Of a DNA stretch of 64,000 nt, positions 1 through 7,362 are shown in pieces. The stretch is from the NCBI GenBank assembly GCA_018713325.1, contig DVFJ01000028.1:1-64000 (forward strand), written 5' to 3'. The notes beneath the pieces are model-generated. The model was not told the DNA's origin. It searched no databases and saw only the letters and a program-made list of their open reading frames with translations. The number at the start of each line of letters is the position of its first letter. Positions within the stretch are counted from its first letter, which is position 1. This DNA comes from Candidatus Onthenecus intestinigallinarum (GTDB lineage Bacteria > Bacillota > Clostridia > Christensenellales > Aristaeellaceae). Made by a program: the position numbers and the translations under genes.

Positions 1-240
1 ATGAAACTGCAAAAGAGCAAAAAGGGCAAGTTCTTTATCGCCTGTACGGGTTATCCGTCGTGTGATAAAACTGAATTAGTGGATGTAGACATTGTAGAAG
101 AATATTTCTACCGTCATGGTGGGACTGGGCAGCACTGTACCAAGTGTAATTATTCATTGGAAGCAAAACTTGGTCCATATGGAATTTATATACAATGCTG
201 TGGAATGTCACACCATAAGTACAAGCTAGATGAGATATGA
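1..240 (+). CDS. C-terminal fragment of a protein with a topoisomerase-type C4 zinc finger
   Basis: The 79 residues after the first ATG carry Cys-rich motifs (FIACTGYPSC, then CTKC and a CC pair) typical of the zf-C4_Topoisom repeat. This repeat binds nucleic acid at the C-terminus of topoisomerase I and of many helicase or restriction-linked proteins. The first CxxC pair of the first finger would lie upstream of base 1, so the Met at base 1 is probably internal and the gene is cut by the window edge. Base composition is far more AT-rich than the rest of the window, which hints at horizontally acquired DNA to the left. The parent protein cannot be identified from this tail. Confidence 0.6.
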   Translation: MKLQKSKKGKFFIACTGYPSCDKTELVDVDIVEEYFYRHGGTGQHCTKCNYSLEAKLGPYGIYIQCCGMSHHKYKLDEI

Positions 241-343
241 TTTTACACAAAGCAAGATGACGAAGAGAAACGATAGCGAACTGAGTTTAAAATAAATTAC
301 ATACATATAAATAATGCTTTAAACTTTAGACGATCGGGGCCAT

Positions 344-410
344 CCGTATGACGCACATACGGAAAACCGCCCGCGACGGAGAAAGGCTCCGCGCGGGCGG
401 TTGTTCTTTT
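344..410 (+). terminator. Two tandem hairpins, the second an intrinsic terminator
   Basis: A first hairpin has arms CCGTATG/CATACGG (344-362). A second, strong stem AACCGCCCGCG/CGCGGGCGGTT (365-402) is followed by TTCTTTT. The unit closes whatever is transcribed from the left. Between base 241 and the first hairpin there is only AT-rich non-coding sequence. The -35 of the next promoter overlaps the T-tract. Confidence 0.7.
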
Positions 411-429
411 GCGGCAATTGTTGTATAAT
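401..429 (+). promoter_or_regulatory. Sigma-A-type promoter of the cytidylate-kinase-like gene
   Basis: TTGTTC (401-406), a 17-base spacer and TATAAT (424-429) lie about 48 bases before the start codon. The -35 element sits in the T-tract of the preceding terminator. Confidence 0.6.
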
Positions 430-476
430 ATGGACAGAGGATGCAGGCGAAACTTGGACATAAAGGGGGCGTTTGG

Positions 477-1115
477 ATGGGCACTCACGTCATCACCATC
501 GCGCGTGAATACGGCAGCGGCGGGCGGCGCATCGGCATGATGCTCGCGCGCGAGCTGGGCTACAACTACTACGACCGGGAGATCATGCAGCTGGCGTCCA
601 TCGACAGCGGCATCAGCGAGGCGCTGTTTGCGCAGGCGGACGAGCGGACGAAGGGCTTTTCGCTCTTCCGGGCGATCCGCGCGATGAACGGCGGCGAGTT
701 TGTGCCCTCGCCGCCCGATCGGGACGACTTCATCTCCGACGAGAACCTCTTCCGCTATCAGGCGCGCGTCATCCAGACGCTGTGCGACACGGAGGACTGC
801 GTGATCGTCGGCCGCTGCGGCGACTACATCCTGCGCGAGCGGGAGAACGTGCTCAAGCTCTTCGTGCACGCGCCCATGGACGTGCGCATCGACGTCGTGC
901 GCGATGTGGACGGCCTGAACGCATCGGAGGCCGAGCGCCGGATCAGGCGCATCGACAAGCGCCGCGCTGAATACTACCGCTGCTTCACCGGCCAGGACTG
1001 GCAGGACGCGCGCAACTACGACCTGTGCCTGAACACCGGGCGCATGAGCTGGGAGCAGTGCCGCGACCTGGTCAGGGCCTGCATGCGCATCCGCTTTGAG
1101 GACTTCGACCACTGA
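477..1115 (+). CDS. Cytidylate-kinase-like family protein
   Basis: This 212-residue P-loop protein starts MGTHVITIAREYGSGGRRIG. The ITIAREYGSGG segment is the nucleotide-binding loop of the cytidylate-kinase-like family (Pfam Cytidylate_kin2). An NYYDRE motif follows near residue 35 and an RADxRI-like segment (APMDVRIDVV) lies in the second half. Family members are thought to phosphorylate a nucleoside monophosphate, but the substrate of this branch is not settled; it is distinct from canonical Cmk. ATG 477 is preferred over the in-frame ATG 441 because AAGGGGGCG (463-470) is well placed before 477. The GNAT gene follows after 11 bases, so the two are probably co-transcribed. Confidence 0.8.
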   Translation: MGTHVITIAREYGSGGRRIGMMLARELGYNYYDREIMQLASIDSGISEALFAQADERTKGFSLFRAIRAMNGGEFVPSPPDRDDFISDENLFRYQARVIQTLCDTEDCVIVGRCGDYILRERENVLKLFVHAPMDVRIDVVRDVDGLNASEAERRIRRIDKRRAEYYRCFTGQDWQDARNYDLCLNTGRMSWEQCRDLVRACMRIRFEDFDH

Positions 1116-1126
1116 GGAGGAAACAC

Positions 1127-1672
1127 ATGGACATCCTGACGACGCAGCGCCTCGTGCTGCGGTCCTTCCGGCCGGAGGACGCGCCGGATCTGTACGCCTA
1201 TGCCCGCGACCCGCGCGTCGGCCCCTGCGCAGGCTGGAAGCCGCACGCGGACGAGGCGGAATCGGCGCGCATCATCGCGCTGTTCATCGAGCGCGGCGAG
1301 GTCTGGGCGCTGCAGGACCGTGCGACCGGCCGCGTGATCGGCTCGCTCGGGCTGGAGGAGGACGGGCGGCGCTCCAATCCGGCCGCGCGCTCGCTGGGCT
1401 ACGTGCTCTCGCCGGCATGCTGGGGGCAGGGGCTGATGCCCGAGGCCGCGCGCGCCGCGCTGGCATACGGCTTTGAGCGCATGGGCCTGGAGCTCGTCTC
1501 GGTCTGCCATTACGACTTCAACGACCGCTCCCGGCGCGTGATCGAGAAGCTGGGCTTTCGCTACGAGGGCACGCTGCGGCGCGCGCACGTGCGCGTCTCG
1601 GACGGACAGGTGTGCGACGAGCTGTGCTATTCGATGACGAAGGAGGAGTACTTCGGCACCCTGGGGAAATAG
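1127..1672 (+). CDS. GNAT-family N-acetyltransferase (RimJ/RimL-like)
   Basis: This 181-residue protein matches the Acetyltransf_3 branch of GNAT enzymes, which move an acetyl group from acetyl-CoA to an amine. It begins with the typical TQRLVLRSFRPEDAPDLYAY. The acetyl-CoA-binding region is around LSPACWGQGLMPEAARAAL (about residues 98-116), and the C-terminal N.RSRRVIEKLGFRYEGTLR segment is diagnostic. Possible targets include ribosomal-protein N-termini, other proteins or small amines; sequence alone cannot decide. It follows the cytidylate-kinase-like gene with a GAGGAGG ribosome-binding site and ends before a bidirectional terminator. Confidence 0.85.
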   Translation: MDILTTQRLVLRSFRPEDAPDLYAYARDPRVGPCAGWKPHADEAESARIIALFIERGEVWALQDRATGRVIGSLGLEEDGRRSNPAARSLGYVLSPACWGQGLMPEAARAALAYGFERMGLELVSVCHYDFNDRSRRVIEKLGFRYEGTLRRAHVRVSDGQVCDELCYSMTKEEYFGTLGK

Positions 1673-1682
1673 CGCCGCAACA

Positions 1683-1722
1683 GACAAAAAACCGAACCCG
1701 GCATGCCGGGTCCGGCTTTCTT
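1683..1722. terminator. Bidirectional intrinsic terminator between convergent genes
   Basis: The inverted repeat ACCCGGCA/TGCCGGGT, extended by CCG/CGG ends (about 1692-1714), has an A6 run on its left, which reads as U6 for minus-strand transcripts, and CTTTCTTT on its right. It separates the GNAT gene from the convergent mrp gene. Confidence 0.75.
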
Positions 1723-1735
1723 TGCGATGGGGGAA

Positions 1736-2605
1736 TCAGGCGTTCAGGCCGACCTTCGCCTCGATGGCGTCCACCGCGCCCTGCAGCGCGGCGCCGTCCA
1801 CGCGCTCGATGTGGCCCTCGTCGCACAGCCTGGCGGTCTGCGGATCGATGGGCAGGCGCGCGAGCACCGGCAGGCCGAGCTTGGCGGCCTCCTCCTCGAC
1901 ATGGCTCTCGCCGAAGATGCTGAACTGCTTGCCGCAGTCCGGGCACACGGCGTAGGACATGTTCTCCACGATGCCCAGCACCGGGATCTTCATCATGTTG
2001 GCCATGTGCACGGCCTTGCGCACGATCATGCCCACCAGATCCTGCGGCGTGGTGACCACGACGATGCCGTCCACCGGGATGGACTGGAACACCGTCAGCG
2101 GCACGTCGCCCGTTCCCGGCGGCATGTCGATGACCATCGCGTCGAGCTTGCCCCAGGCCACGTCCTCCCAGAACTGGGTGACCACGCCGGAGATCACCGG
2201 GCCGCGCCAGATGACGGGGGTGTCCTCCTCCTCCAGCAGCAGGTTGACGCTCATGAGCTTGATGTCGTTGTGCGTGCGCGCGGGCAGGATCTGCTCGCCG
2301 TCGCCCATGGCCTTCTGCTCCACGCCGAACATCTTGGGCACCGACGGGCCGGTGATGTCCGCGTCGAGGATGCCGACCTCGTAGCCCTTGCGCCGCAGCA
2401 GCACGGCCAGCTGCGCGCTGACCAGCGACTTGCCCACGCCGCCCTTGCCGCTGATGACGCCGATGACCTTGCGCACCTGCGGGGCCTTCTTGGGCTTTTC
2501 CTCTTTGTGCTGATTGGCGGGGTTCGAATGGCAGCCCGCGCAGGCGGGCAGCGTGCCGCACTGCGAGGGCTCACAGCCCTGCCGCAGTTCTTCCTGATCG
2601 TTCAT
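1736..2605 (-). CDS. mrp: Mrp/NBP35-family iron-sulfur carrier ATPase
   Basis: This 289-residue P-loop NTPase of the Mrp/ApbC/NBP35 family helps assemble or deliver Fe-S clusters in the cytoplasm. The deviant Walker A GVISGKGGVGKS lies near residue 50, followed by ILDADITGPSVPKM and the family signature MPPGTGDVPLT. Near residue 214 comes ENMSYAVCPDCGKQFSIFG, whose CxxC binds the bridging cluster. The N-terminus adds a short Cys-rich leader (CEPSQCGTLPACAGC), common in clostridial members and possibly a further metal site. The start is supported by AAAGGAG and a minus-strand promoter at 2650-2677. It is transcribed alone. Confidence 0.92.
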   Translation of the reverse strand: MNDQEELRQGCEPSQCGTLPACAGCHSNPANQHKEEKPKKAPQVRKVIGVISGKGGVGKSLVSAQLAVLLRRKGYEVGILDADITGPSVPKMFGVEQKAMGDGEQILPARTHNDIKLMSVNLLLEEEDTPVIWRGPVISGVVTQFWEDVAWGKLDAMVIDMPPGTGDVPLTVFQSIPVDGIVVVTTPQDLVGMIVRKAVHMANMMKIPVLGIVENMSYAVCPDCGKQFSIFGESHVEEEAAKLGLPVLARLPIDPQTARLCDEGHIERVDGAALQGAVDAIEAKVGLNA

Positions 2606-2649
2606 TATGCAAAAGCTCCTTTCGTCTGGACTGGAAGCGTCGCTTCTAT

Positions 2650-2677
2650 ATCATACCACGTTTGCAAAAAAAATCAA
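2650..2677 (-). promoter_or_regulatory. Promoter of mrp
   Basis: On the minus strand, TTGATT (2677-2672), a 16-base spacer and TATGAT (2655-2650) precede mrp by about 45 bases. Confidence 0.55.
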
Positions 2678-2733
2678 CATGGGACTGCATGCCCGGCATG
2701 CAGCGGATGAAAAAATGGAGGAGGAATGCGCAA

Positions 2734-3339
2734 GTGAGTTTCTTGCTGCAAAATGCGCGCGCACTGGCGGCGGACTATGTGCGCCGCGCGGTGGAAGAGG
2801 GCGACTGCGTCGTCGACGCGACGATGGGCAACGGCCACGATACCGTCTTTCTGGCAAGGCTGGTAGGGGAGACGGGCTGCGTGACGGCCTTCGACGTGCA
2901 GGAGGAGGCCGTGCGCCGCACGCGCGAACTGCTTCGCAGCGAGGGACTACTCAGCCGGTGCGAGCTTTTGCGCGCGGGCCACGAGTGCATGGCGCAGCAT
3001 GCCCGGCCCGGGCTGGCGGCGGTCATGTTCAACCTGGGCTGGCTGCCGGGCGGGGACAAGCGCGTCACCACGTGCACGCAGACGACGCTGTCGGCCCTTT
3101 TGCAGGCACTGGAGCTCATCGCGCCCGGCGGCATCGTGACCGTGTGCGTCTACCCCGGCCACGAGGAGGGCGAGCGCGAGCGCGCGGCGCTTCTTCAGGC
3201 CGTTTCGGCGCTGGACGTGCGCCGGTTCAACGCGCTGCACCACCGCTTTGTCAACGCCTCGCAGGGCGCGCCGGAGCTGTATCTGATCCAGAAAAATCCG
3301 CTTCCGCAGCCGGCCGAGGGGAAAAGAGCGAAAATCTGA
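2734..3339 (+). CDS. YtqB-like class I SAM-dependent methyltransferase
   Basis: This protein of about 201 residues belongs to the rRNA_methylase/YtqB family (Pfam PF06962). It has a SAM-binding motif I, VVDATMGNGHDTVFLARL, then an acidic motif II (TAFDVQEEAV) and the family signature MFNLGWLPGGDK. Members methylate RNA; Bacillus YtqB-type enzymes act on a tRNA wobble uridine derivative, so tRNA modification is the best inference. GTG 2734 is chosen because GGAGGAGG (2717-2724) precedes it; the in-frame ATG at 2662 would add 24 residues of unconserved sequence. It is divergent from mrp. Confidence 0.8.
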   Translation: MSFLLQNARALAADYVRRAVEEGDCVVDATMGNGHDTVFLARLVGETGCVTAFDVQEEAVRRTRELLRSEGLLSRCELLRAGHECMAQHARPGLAAVMFNLGWLPGGDKRVTTCTQTTLSALLQALELIAPGGIVTVCVYPGHEEGERERAALLQAVSALDVRRFNALHHRFVNASQGAPELYLIQKNPLPQPAEGKRAKI

Positions 3340-3374
3340 TATTTTTTTCGCAAAAAGCAGGAAATAGGAAGGGC

Positions 3375-3420
3375 TTGTAGAATACATGAACTCGGACTAA
3401 AGTGGTACTTTTACCATTTT
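3375..3420 (+). promoter_or_regulatory. Palindrome and weak promoter upstream of the decarboxylase operon
   Basis: An inverted repeat TGGTA-CTTT-TACCA (3403-3416) lies 65-78 bases before the first gene of the biotin operon. A weak promoter-like pair, TTGTAG (3375-3380) and TAAAGT (3398-3403) with 17 bases between, abuts it. The position suits an operator, but the binding protein is unknown. Confidence 0.4.
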
Positions 3421-3480
3421 GACGCCGGGAAACCGGACAAAACACCCATTTTAAGACCCATTTACGGAGGCGATATCGGC

Positions 3481-4953
3481 ATGAGCACCATCCAAGATCT
3501 GCAGCAGGTGCAGGCGCGTCGTCAGGAAATCCTGGACGGCGACGCGGCCCGCGTCGAAAAGCAGAAAAAGAGCGGCAAGCTGACCGCGCGCGAGCGCGTG
3601 GCCAAGCTGCTGGACGCCAAGAGCTTTGTCGAGCTGGACGTCCTCGTCTCGCACGACGGCAAGGCGGAGGGCGTCGTGACCGGCTACGGCACGGTCGAGG
3701 GGCGCCCGGTCTACGTCCTGTCGCAGGACTACACGGTGCTGGGCGGCAGCGTCGGGGAAAAGCACGCCCGTAAGATCGCGAAGGTCCTGGATCTGGCGCG
3801 CAAGACCGGCTCCCCCGTCGTACTGATGTGCGACAGCGCCGGCGCGCGCATCGACGAGGGCGCGATGGCGCTGGAGGCCTACGCCGACATCTTCGCGCGC
3901 ATGGCGCGCATGTCCGGCGTGACGCCGATGATCGCCATGGTGCTGGGCCCGTGCGTGGGCGCGGCCGCGCTGATGAGCGAGATGAGCGACCTGACCGTGA
4001 TGGTCAAGGGCGTGGGCGCGAAGCTGTGCGCCGGTCCGCAGGTCGTCTCTGCGGTCAACGGCGTGAACAAGACCGCCGAGGAGCTGGGCGGTGCGCAGGC
4101 CATGCTGCAGCAGGGCGGCGCGGACTTCGCGTGCGAGAGCGAGCAGGAGGCCTTTGAGACCGTTCGCAAGGCGCTTGCGCTGCTGCCCAGCAACAACATG
4201 GAGGATGCGCCCCTGGAGGCGGCCGAGGAGCTCAACCGCGCGTGCGTTGGGCTGGAGGCCGGCGTGGACGCCAAGACGCTGCTGGCGCAGCTGTGCGATG
4301 CGGGCAGCGTGCTGGAGCTGGGCGCGGGCTACACGAAGGCCGTGACGGCGCTGGCGCGCATGGGCGGCCGTGCGGTTGCGCTGGTGCATACCGGCGGCGG
4401 CGAGATCTGCGCCAAGCGCGCGCAGAAGATCGCGCGCTTCGTGCGCTTTGCCGACTGCTACAACCTGCCTGTCGTCACGCTGATCGACACGGAGGGCCTG
4501 TCCGTGCCCAAGGAGAACGTGCAGTCCTGGCAGCTCAAGGCCGCGGGCCAGATGCTCTTTGCCTATGCCGAGGCGACGACCGTCAAGCTTGCCGTGGTCA
4601 CGGGCAAGGCGATCGGCGCGGCGTACGTCGCGCTGGGCGGACGCGCCAACGCCGACGTCGTATACGCCTGGCCGGGCAGCGTCATCGCGCCGATGACCGG
4701 CGAGGCCGCTGCGACGGTGCTGTGCGGCGACGAGCTGCGCGCGTCCAAGGGCGATCCCAAGGAGGCGCGCGCCGAGATTGCGGCGCGCTATGAGGCCGAG
4801 GTCGCGGACGGCGTGAACGCCGCCATGAGCGGCTGCGTCGACGACGTCGTCGATCCCGCCCAGACCCGCAAGCTGCTCATCGCCTCGCTGGAGATGCTCG
4901 CCTCCAAGCGCGATTCCAATCCGCCCAAGAAGCACGGCAATATGCCGCTGTAA
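3481..4953 (+). CDS. Acyl-CoA carboxyltransferase, 12S/MmdA type (methylmalonyl-CoA decarboxylase alpha-like)
   Basis: This 490-residue biotin-dependent carboxyltransferase has two crotonase-fold halves. The N-terminal half contains YGTVEGRPVYVLSQDYTVLG and VLMCDSAGARIDEG, the C-terminal half AYVALGGRANADVVYAWP. Such subunits move CO2 between biotin and the alpha carbon of an acyl-CoA: methylmalonyl-CoA in MmdA and transcarboxylase 12S, glutaconyl-CoA in GcdA, propionyl- or acetyl-CoA in carboxylases. Followed by delta, biotin-carrier and beta pump genes, it is best read as the alpha subunit of a sodium-pumping acyl-CoA decarboxylase. A keto-acid carboxyltransferase ends the operon, which also allows transcarboxylase activity. 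The acyl substrate is inferred. RBS ACGGAGG fits ATG 3481. Confidence 0.85.
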   Translation: MSTIQDLQQVQARRQEILDGDAARVEKQKKSGKLTARERVAKLLDAKSFVELDVLVSHDGKAEGVVTGYGTVEGRPVYVLSQDYTVLGGSVGEKHARKIAKVLDLARKTGSPVVLMCDSAGARIDEGAMALEAYADIFARMARMSGVTPMIAMVLGPCVGAAALMSEMSDLTVMVKGVGAKLCAGPQVVSAVNGVNKTAEELGGAQAMLQQGGADFACESEQEAFETVRKALALLPSNNMEDAPLEAAEELNRACVGLEAGVDAKTLLAQLCDAGSVLELGAGYTKAVTALARMGGRAVALVHTGGGEICAKRAQKIARFVRFADCYNLPVVTLIDTEGLSVPKENVQSWQLKAAGQMLFAYAEATTVKLAVVTGKAIGAAYVALGGRANADVVYAWPGSVIAPMTGEAAATVLCGDELRASKGDPKEARAEIAARYEAEVADGVNAAMSGCVDDVVDPAQTRKLLIASLEMLASKRDSNPPKKHGNMPL

Positions 4954-4982
4954 GGGCCTGGTGAAATAAAGGAGTAAGCAAC

Positions 4983-5363
4983 ATGACGACGATTCTTTAC
5001 GGTCTGCAGGTCACGATCGTCGGCCTCGTGGTCGTCTTCGTGGGCCTCATCATCCTGATCGGCTGCATCAACCTCATGCAGCGGTGCATGGCCGAATTCG
5101 AAAAAAAAAAGATAGGAACGCCCAAGACGCAGCCTGAAGCGGCGCCCGCCCCTGCGGCAGCCGCGCCCGCCGTTCCCGCTTCGCAGGCGAATGATGGCGA
5201 GCTGATGGCCGTCATCACCGCCGCCGTGGCCGCCATGCTCTCTGAAGAGAAGGGCGCGCCGGTGGATGAATCCGGCTTCGTGGTGCGCGCCGTGCGGCGC
5301 GTGAGCAACGCCCCCGCCTGGAACCGCGCCGGCCGGGAGGAACAGGTCTACAGCCGTCTGTGA
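4983..5363 (+). CDS. OadG/MmdD-type delta subunit of a sodium-pumping decarboxylase
   Basis: This 126-residue membrane-anchored protein has one N-terminal hydrophobic helix (about residues 8-30) with the OadG-family feel VTIVGLVVVFVGLIILIGC. An Ala/Pro-rich linker (about 50-65) and a conserved C-terminal block containing AAVAAMLSEE and RRVSNAPAWNRAGREEQ follow. OadG-type subunits stabilise the complex and bridge the cytoplasmic carboxyltransferase to the membrane beta subunit. It lies 29 bases after the carboxyltransferase with AAGGAG as ribosome-binding site. An A10 homopolymer lies within the coding sequence (5100-5110), a possible slippage site. Confidence 0.85.
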   Translation: MTTILYGLQVTIVGLVVVFVGLIILIGCINLMQRCMAEFEKKKIGTPKTQPEAAPAPAAAAPAVPASQANDGELMAVITAAVAAMLSEEKGAPVDESGFVVRAVRRVSNAPAWNRAGREEQVYSRL

Positions 5364-5414
5364 GACGAGCACATTGCCAATAACGTGTAAATAACGGAAG
5401 GGAGAAATCCATTT

Positions 5415-5819
5415 ATGCGCAAGTTCATGATCACCGTCAACGGCAACTCCTACGAGGTCGACGTCGAAGAGATCGCGCCCGGCGCCGCTCCTGCGCCCGC
5501 TCCCGCCCCGGCTCCCGCGCCCGTGGCGGCCCCCGCTGCCCCGGCTCCTGCGCCCAAGCCCGCGCCTGCTCCTGCGCCTGCCCCCGCGCCCAAGCCCGTG
5601 GCCGGCGGCGAGAAGATCTCCGCGCCGATGCCCGGCACGATCCTCGAGGTCAAGGTCAAGGCCGGCGACACGGTCGCTAAGGGCGCAGTGCTGTGCGTGC
5701 TTGAGGCCATGAAGATGGAAAACGAGATCATGGCGCCCCGCGATGCAAAGGTCGCTCAGGTCGTCGCCAGCAAGGGCGCGTCCGTCAACTCCGGCGACGT
5801 GCTGGTCGTACTCGAGTAA
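5415..5819 (+). CDS. Biotin carrier protein (gamma/BCCP-like subunit)
   Basis: This 134-residue protein has three parts: a short N-terminal segment ([20 protein letters not shown]), a flexible linker of alternating Ala and Pro (about residues 22-72), and a C-terminal biotinyl domain. That domain contains [20 protein letters not shown] and the biotinylation site EAMKMEN, where the central Lys carries biotin. The swinging biotin would carry CO2 from the carboxyltransferase to the membrane beta subunit. Neither of the operon's two carboxyltransferases has its own biotin domain, so this is the only local carrier and both probably use it. RBS GGAAGGGAG precedes the ATG. Confidence 0.9.
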   Translation: MRKFMITVNGNSYEVDVEEIAPGAAPAPAPAPAPAPVAAPAAPAPAPKPAPAPAPAPAPKPVAGGEKISAPMPGTILEVKVKAGDTVAKGAVLCVLEAMKMENEIMAPRDAKVAQVVASKGASVNSGDVLVVLE

Positions 5820-5841
5820 AAACCGCAAAGGGGTAAGCACT

Positions 5842-7308
5842 GTGAAAAAGTTCATTTATCTTTTGATCGCCATGGCGCTGTGCTGCGCGCTGTTCGCGCA
5901 ACCCGCACTGGCGCAGGAGGCGGCGCCGGCTACGACGGCGGACGAGCAGGCCGCGCCCGAGGCCGCCCCGGCGGAGAACGGACCGCTGGTCGGTGATGCC
6001 GGCGCGCTCGTGCCCGTCTATGTCGACGAGGCTGCGGAGGATCTGGGCGGCGATGTCGCCACTGCCGCCGCCGACTTCAGCATTGCCGACACGCTGATGG
6101 GACTGGTGCAGGATTCCGGCCTGTATGCGCTCTTCCAGGGCAATTGGAAGAACGCCGTCATGATCGGCATCTCGTGTGTGCTGCTGTATCTGGCCATCGT
6201 CAAGAAGTTTGAGCCGCTGCTGCTCATGCCCATCGCGTTCGGCATGCTGCTGACGAACCTGCCGCTGGGCGGCATCTTCGCCGAGCCGCAGACCGAGATC
6301 CTCGCCAACGCGGTATACCATGGCAAGGCGGGTGTGCCGATCTACAACGGCGATACGCTCATCGGCTATCAGTACGTCAAGCAGACTGGCGGTCTGCTCT
6401 ACTACCTGTATCAGGGCGTCAAGCTGGGCATCTATCCGCCGCTCATCTTCCTGGGCGTGGGCGCGATGACCGACTTCGGCCCGCTGATTGCCAATCCCAA
6501 GAGCCTGCTGCTGGGCGCCGCCGCGCAGCTGGGCATCTTCGTGACGTTTATGATCGCGCTGCTGGTCGGCTTTACGCCCGCCGAGGCCAGCTCCATCGGC
6601 ATCATCGGCGGCGCGGACGGACCGACCGCGCTGTATGTGACCACCAAGCTGGCGCCGAGCCTGCTGGGCCCGATCGCCGTGGCCGCGTATTCGTACATGG
6701 CGCTGGTGCCTGTCATCCAGCCGCCGATCATGAAGGCGCTGACGACCAAGGAGGAACGCGCCATCGTCATGGAGCAGCTGCGCCCGGTCTCCAAGACCGA
6801 GAAGATCATCTTCCCGATCGTGGTCACCATCGTGGTCTCCCTGCTGCTGCCCTCGGCCGCGCCGCTGATCGGCATGCTGATGCTGGGCAACCTGCTCAAG
6901 GAGTCCATGGTCGCCGACCGCCTGTCCAAGACGGCCCAGAATGAGCTGATGAACATCGTCACGATCTTCCTGGGCACAACGGTGGGCGCGACGGCCACGG
7001 CCGATACGTTCCTCACCCTGGAGACGATCAAGATCATCGTCATGGGCGTGTTCGCGTTCGGCTGCGGCACGGCCGGCGGCGTGCTGCTGGCCAAGGTGAT
7101 GAACAAGTTCAGCAAGACGAAGATCAACCCGCTGATCGGCTCGGCCGGCGTCTCCGCGGTCCCGATGGCCGCGCGCGTGTCGCAGGTCGTCGGCCAGCAG
7201 GAGAACCCGGGCAACTTCCTGCTCATGCACGCCATGGGCCCCAACGTCGCGGGCGTCATCGGCTCCGCGGTGGCGGCTGGCGTGTTCATCTCGATGTTTG
7301 CCAAGTAA
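5842..7308 (+). CDS. Sodium-translocating decarboxylase beta subunit (OadB/MmdB/GcdB family)
   Basis: This is the integral membrane subunit that decarboxylates carboxybiotin and exports Na+. The family signature [21 protein letters not shown] lies mid-protein, with [21 protein letters not shown] upstream and [15 protein letters not shown] plus [16 protein letters not shown] in the second half. At least nine hydrophobic stretches are visible. Relative to classic OadB (about 375-430 residues) it has an extra N-terminal region of roughly 90 residues. This begins with a signal-peptide-like segment ([20 protein letters not shown]) and continues as Ala/Glu-rich sequence. Start GTG 5842 follows AAAGGGG; a longer frame from 5743 overlaps the biotin gene and is rejected. 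Confidence 0.9.
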   Translation: MKKFIYLLIAMALCCALFAQPALAQEAAPATTADEQAAPEAAPAENGPLVGDAGALVPVYVDEAAEDLGGDVATAAADFSIADTLMGLVQDSGLYALFQGNWKNAVMIGISCVLLYLAIVKKFEPLLLMPIAFGMLLTNLPLGGIFAEPQTEILANAVYHGKAGVPIYNGDTLIGYQYVKQTGGLLYYLYQGVKLGIYPPLIFLGVGAMTDFGPLIANPKSLLLGAAAQLGIFVTFMIALLVGFTPAEASSIGIIGGADGPTALYVTTKLAPSLLGPIAVAAYSYMALVPVIQPPIMKALTTKEERAIVMEQLRPVSKTEKIIFPIVVTIVVSLLLPSAAPLIGMLMLGNLLKESMVADRLSKTAQNELMNIVTIFLGTTVGATATADTFLTLETIKIIVMGVFAFGCGTAGGVLLAKVMNKFSKTKINPLIGSAGVSAVPMAARVSQVVGQQENPGNFLLMHAMGPNVAGVIGSAVAAGVFISMFAK

Positions 7309-7362
7309 GCGCCCTTTGAGCCCCGGGTCGGGGCGGTACCAAGCGGTAAAGGAGGAATCATC

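Noticed and set aside
297-1112. A 271-codon minus-strand frame opposite the cytidylate-kinase-like gene
   Set aside because: Shadow frame with no motifs; the plus-strand protein has a clear P-loop and family signature.
5743-5841. An upstream start for the OadB-type gene
   Set aside because: It would overlap the biotin-carrier gene and place Arg/Ser-rich sequence before the signal peptide; GTG 5842 has its own ribosome-binding site.
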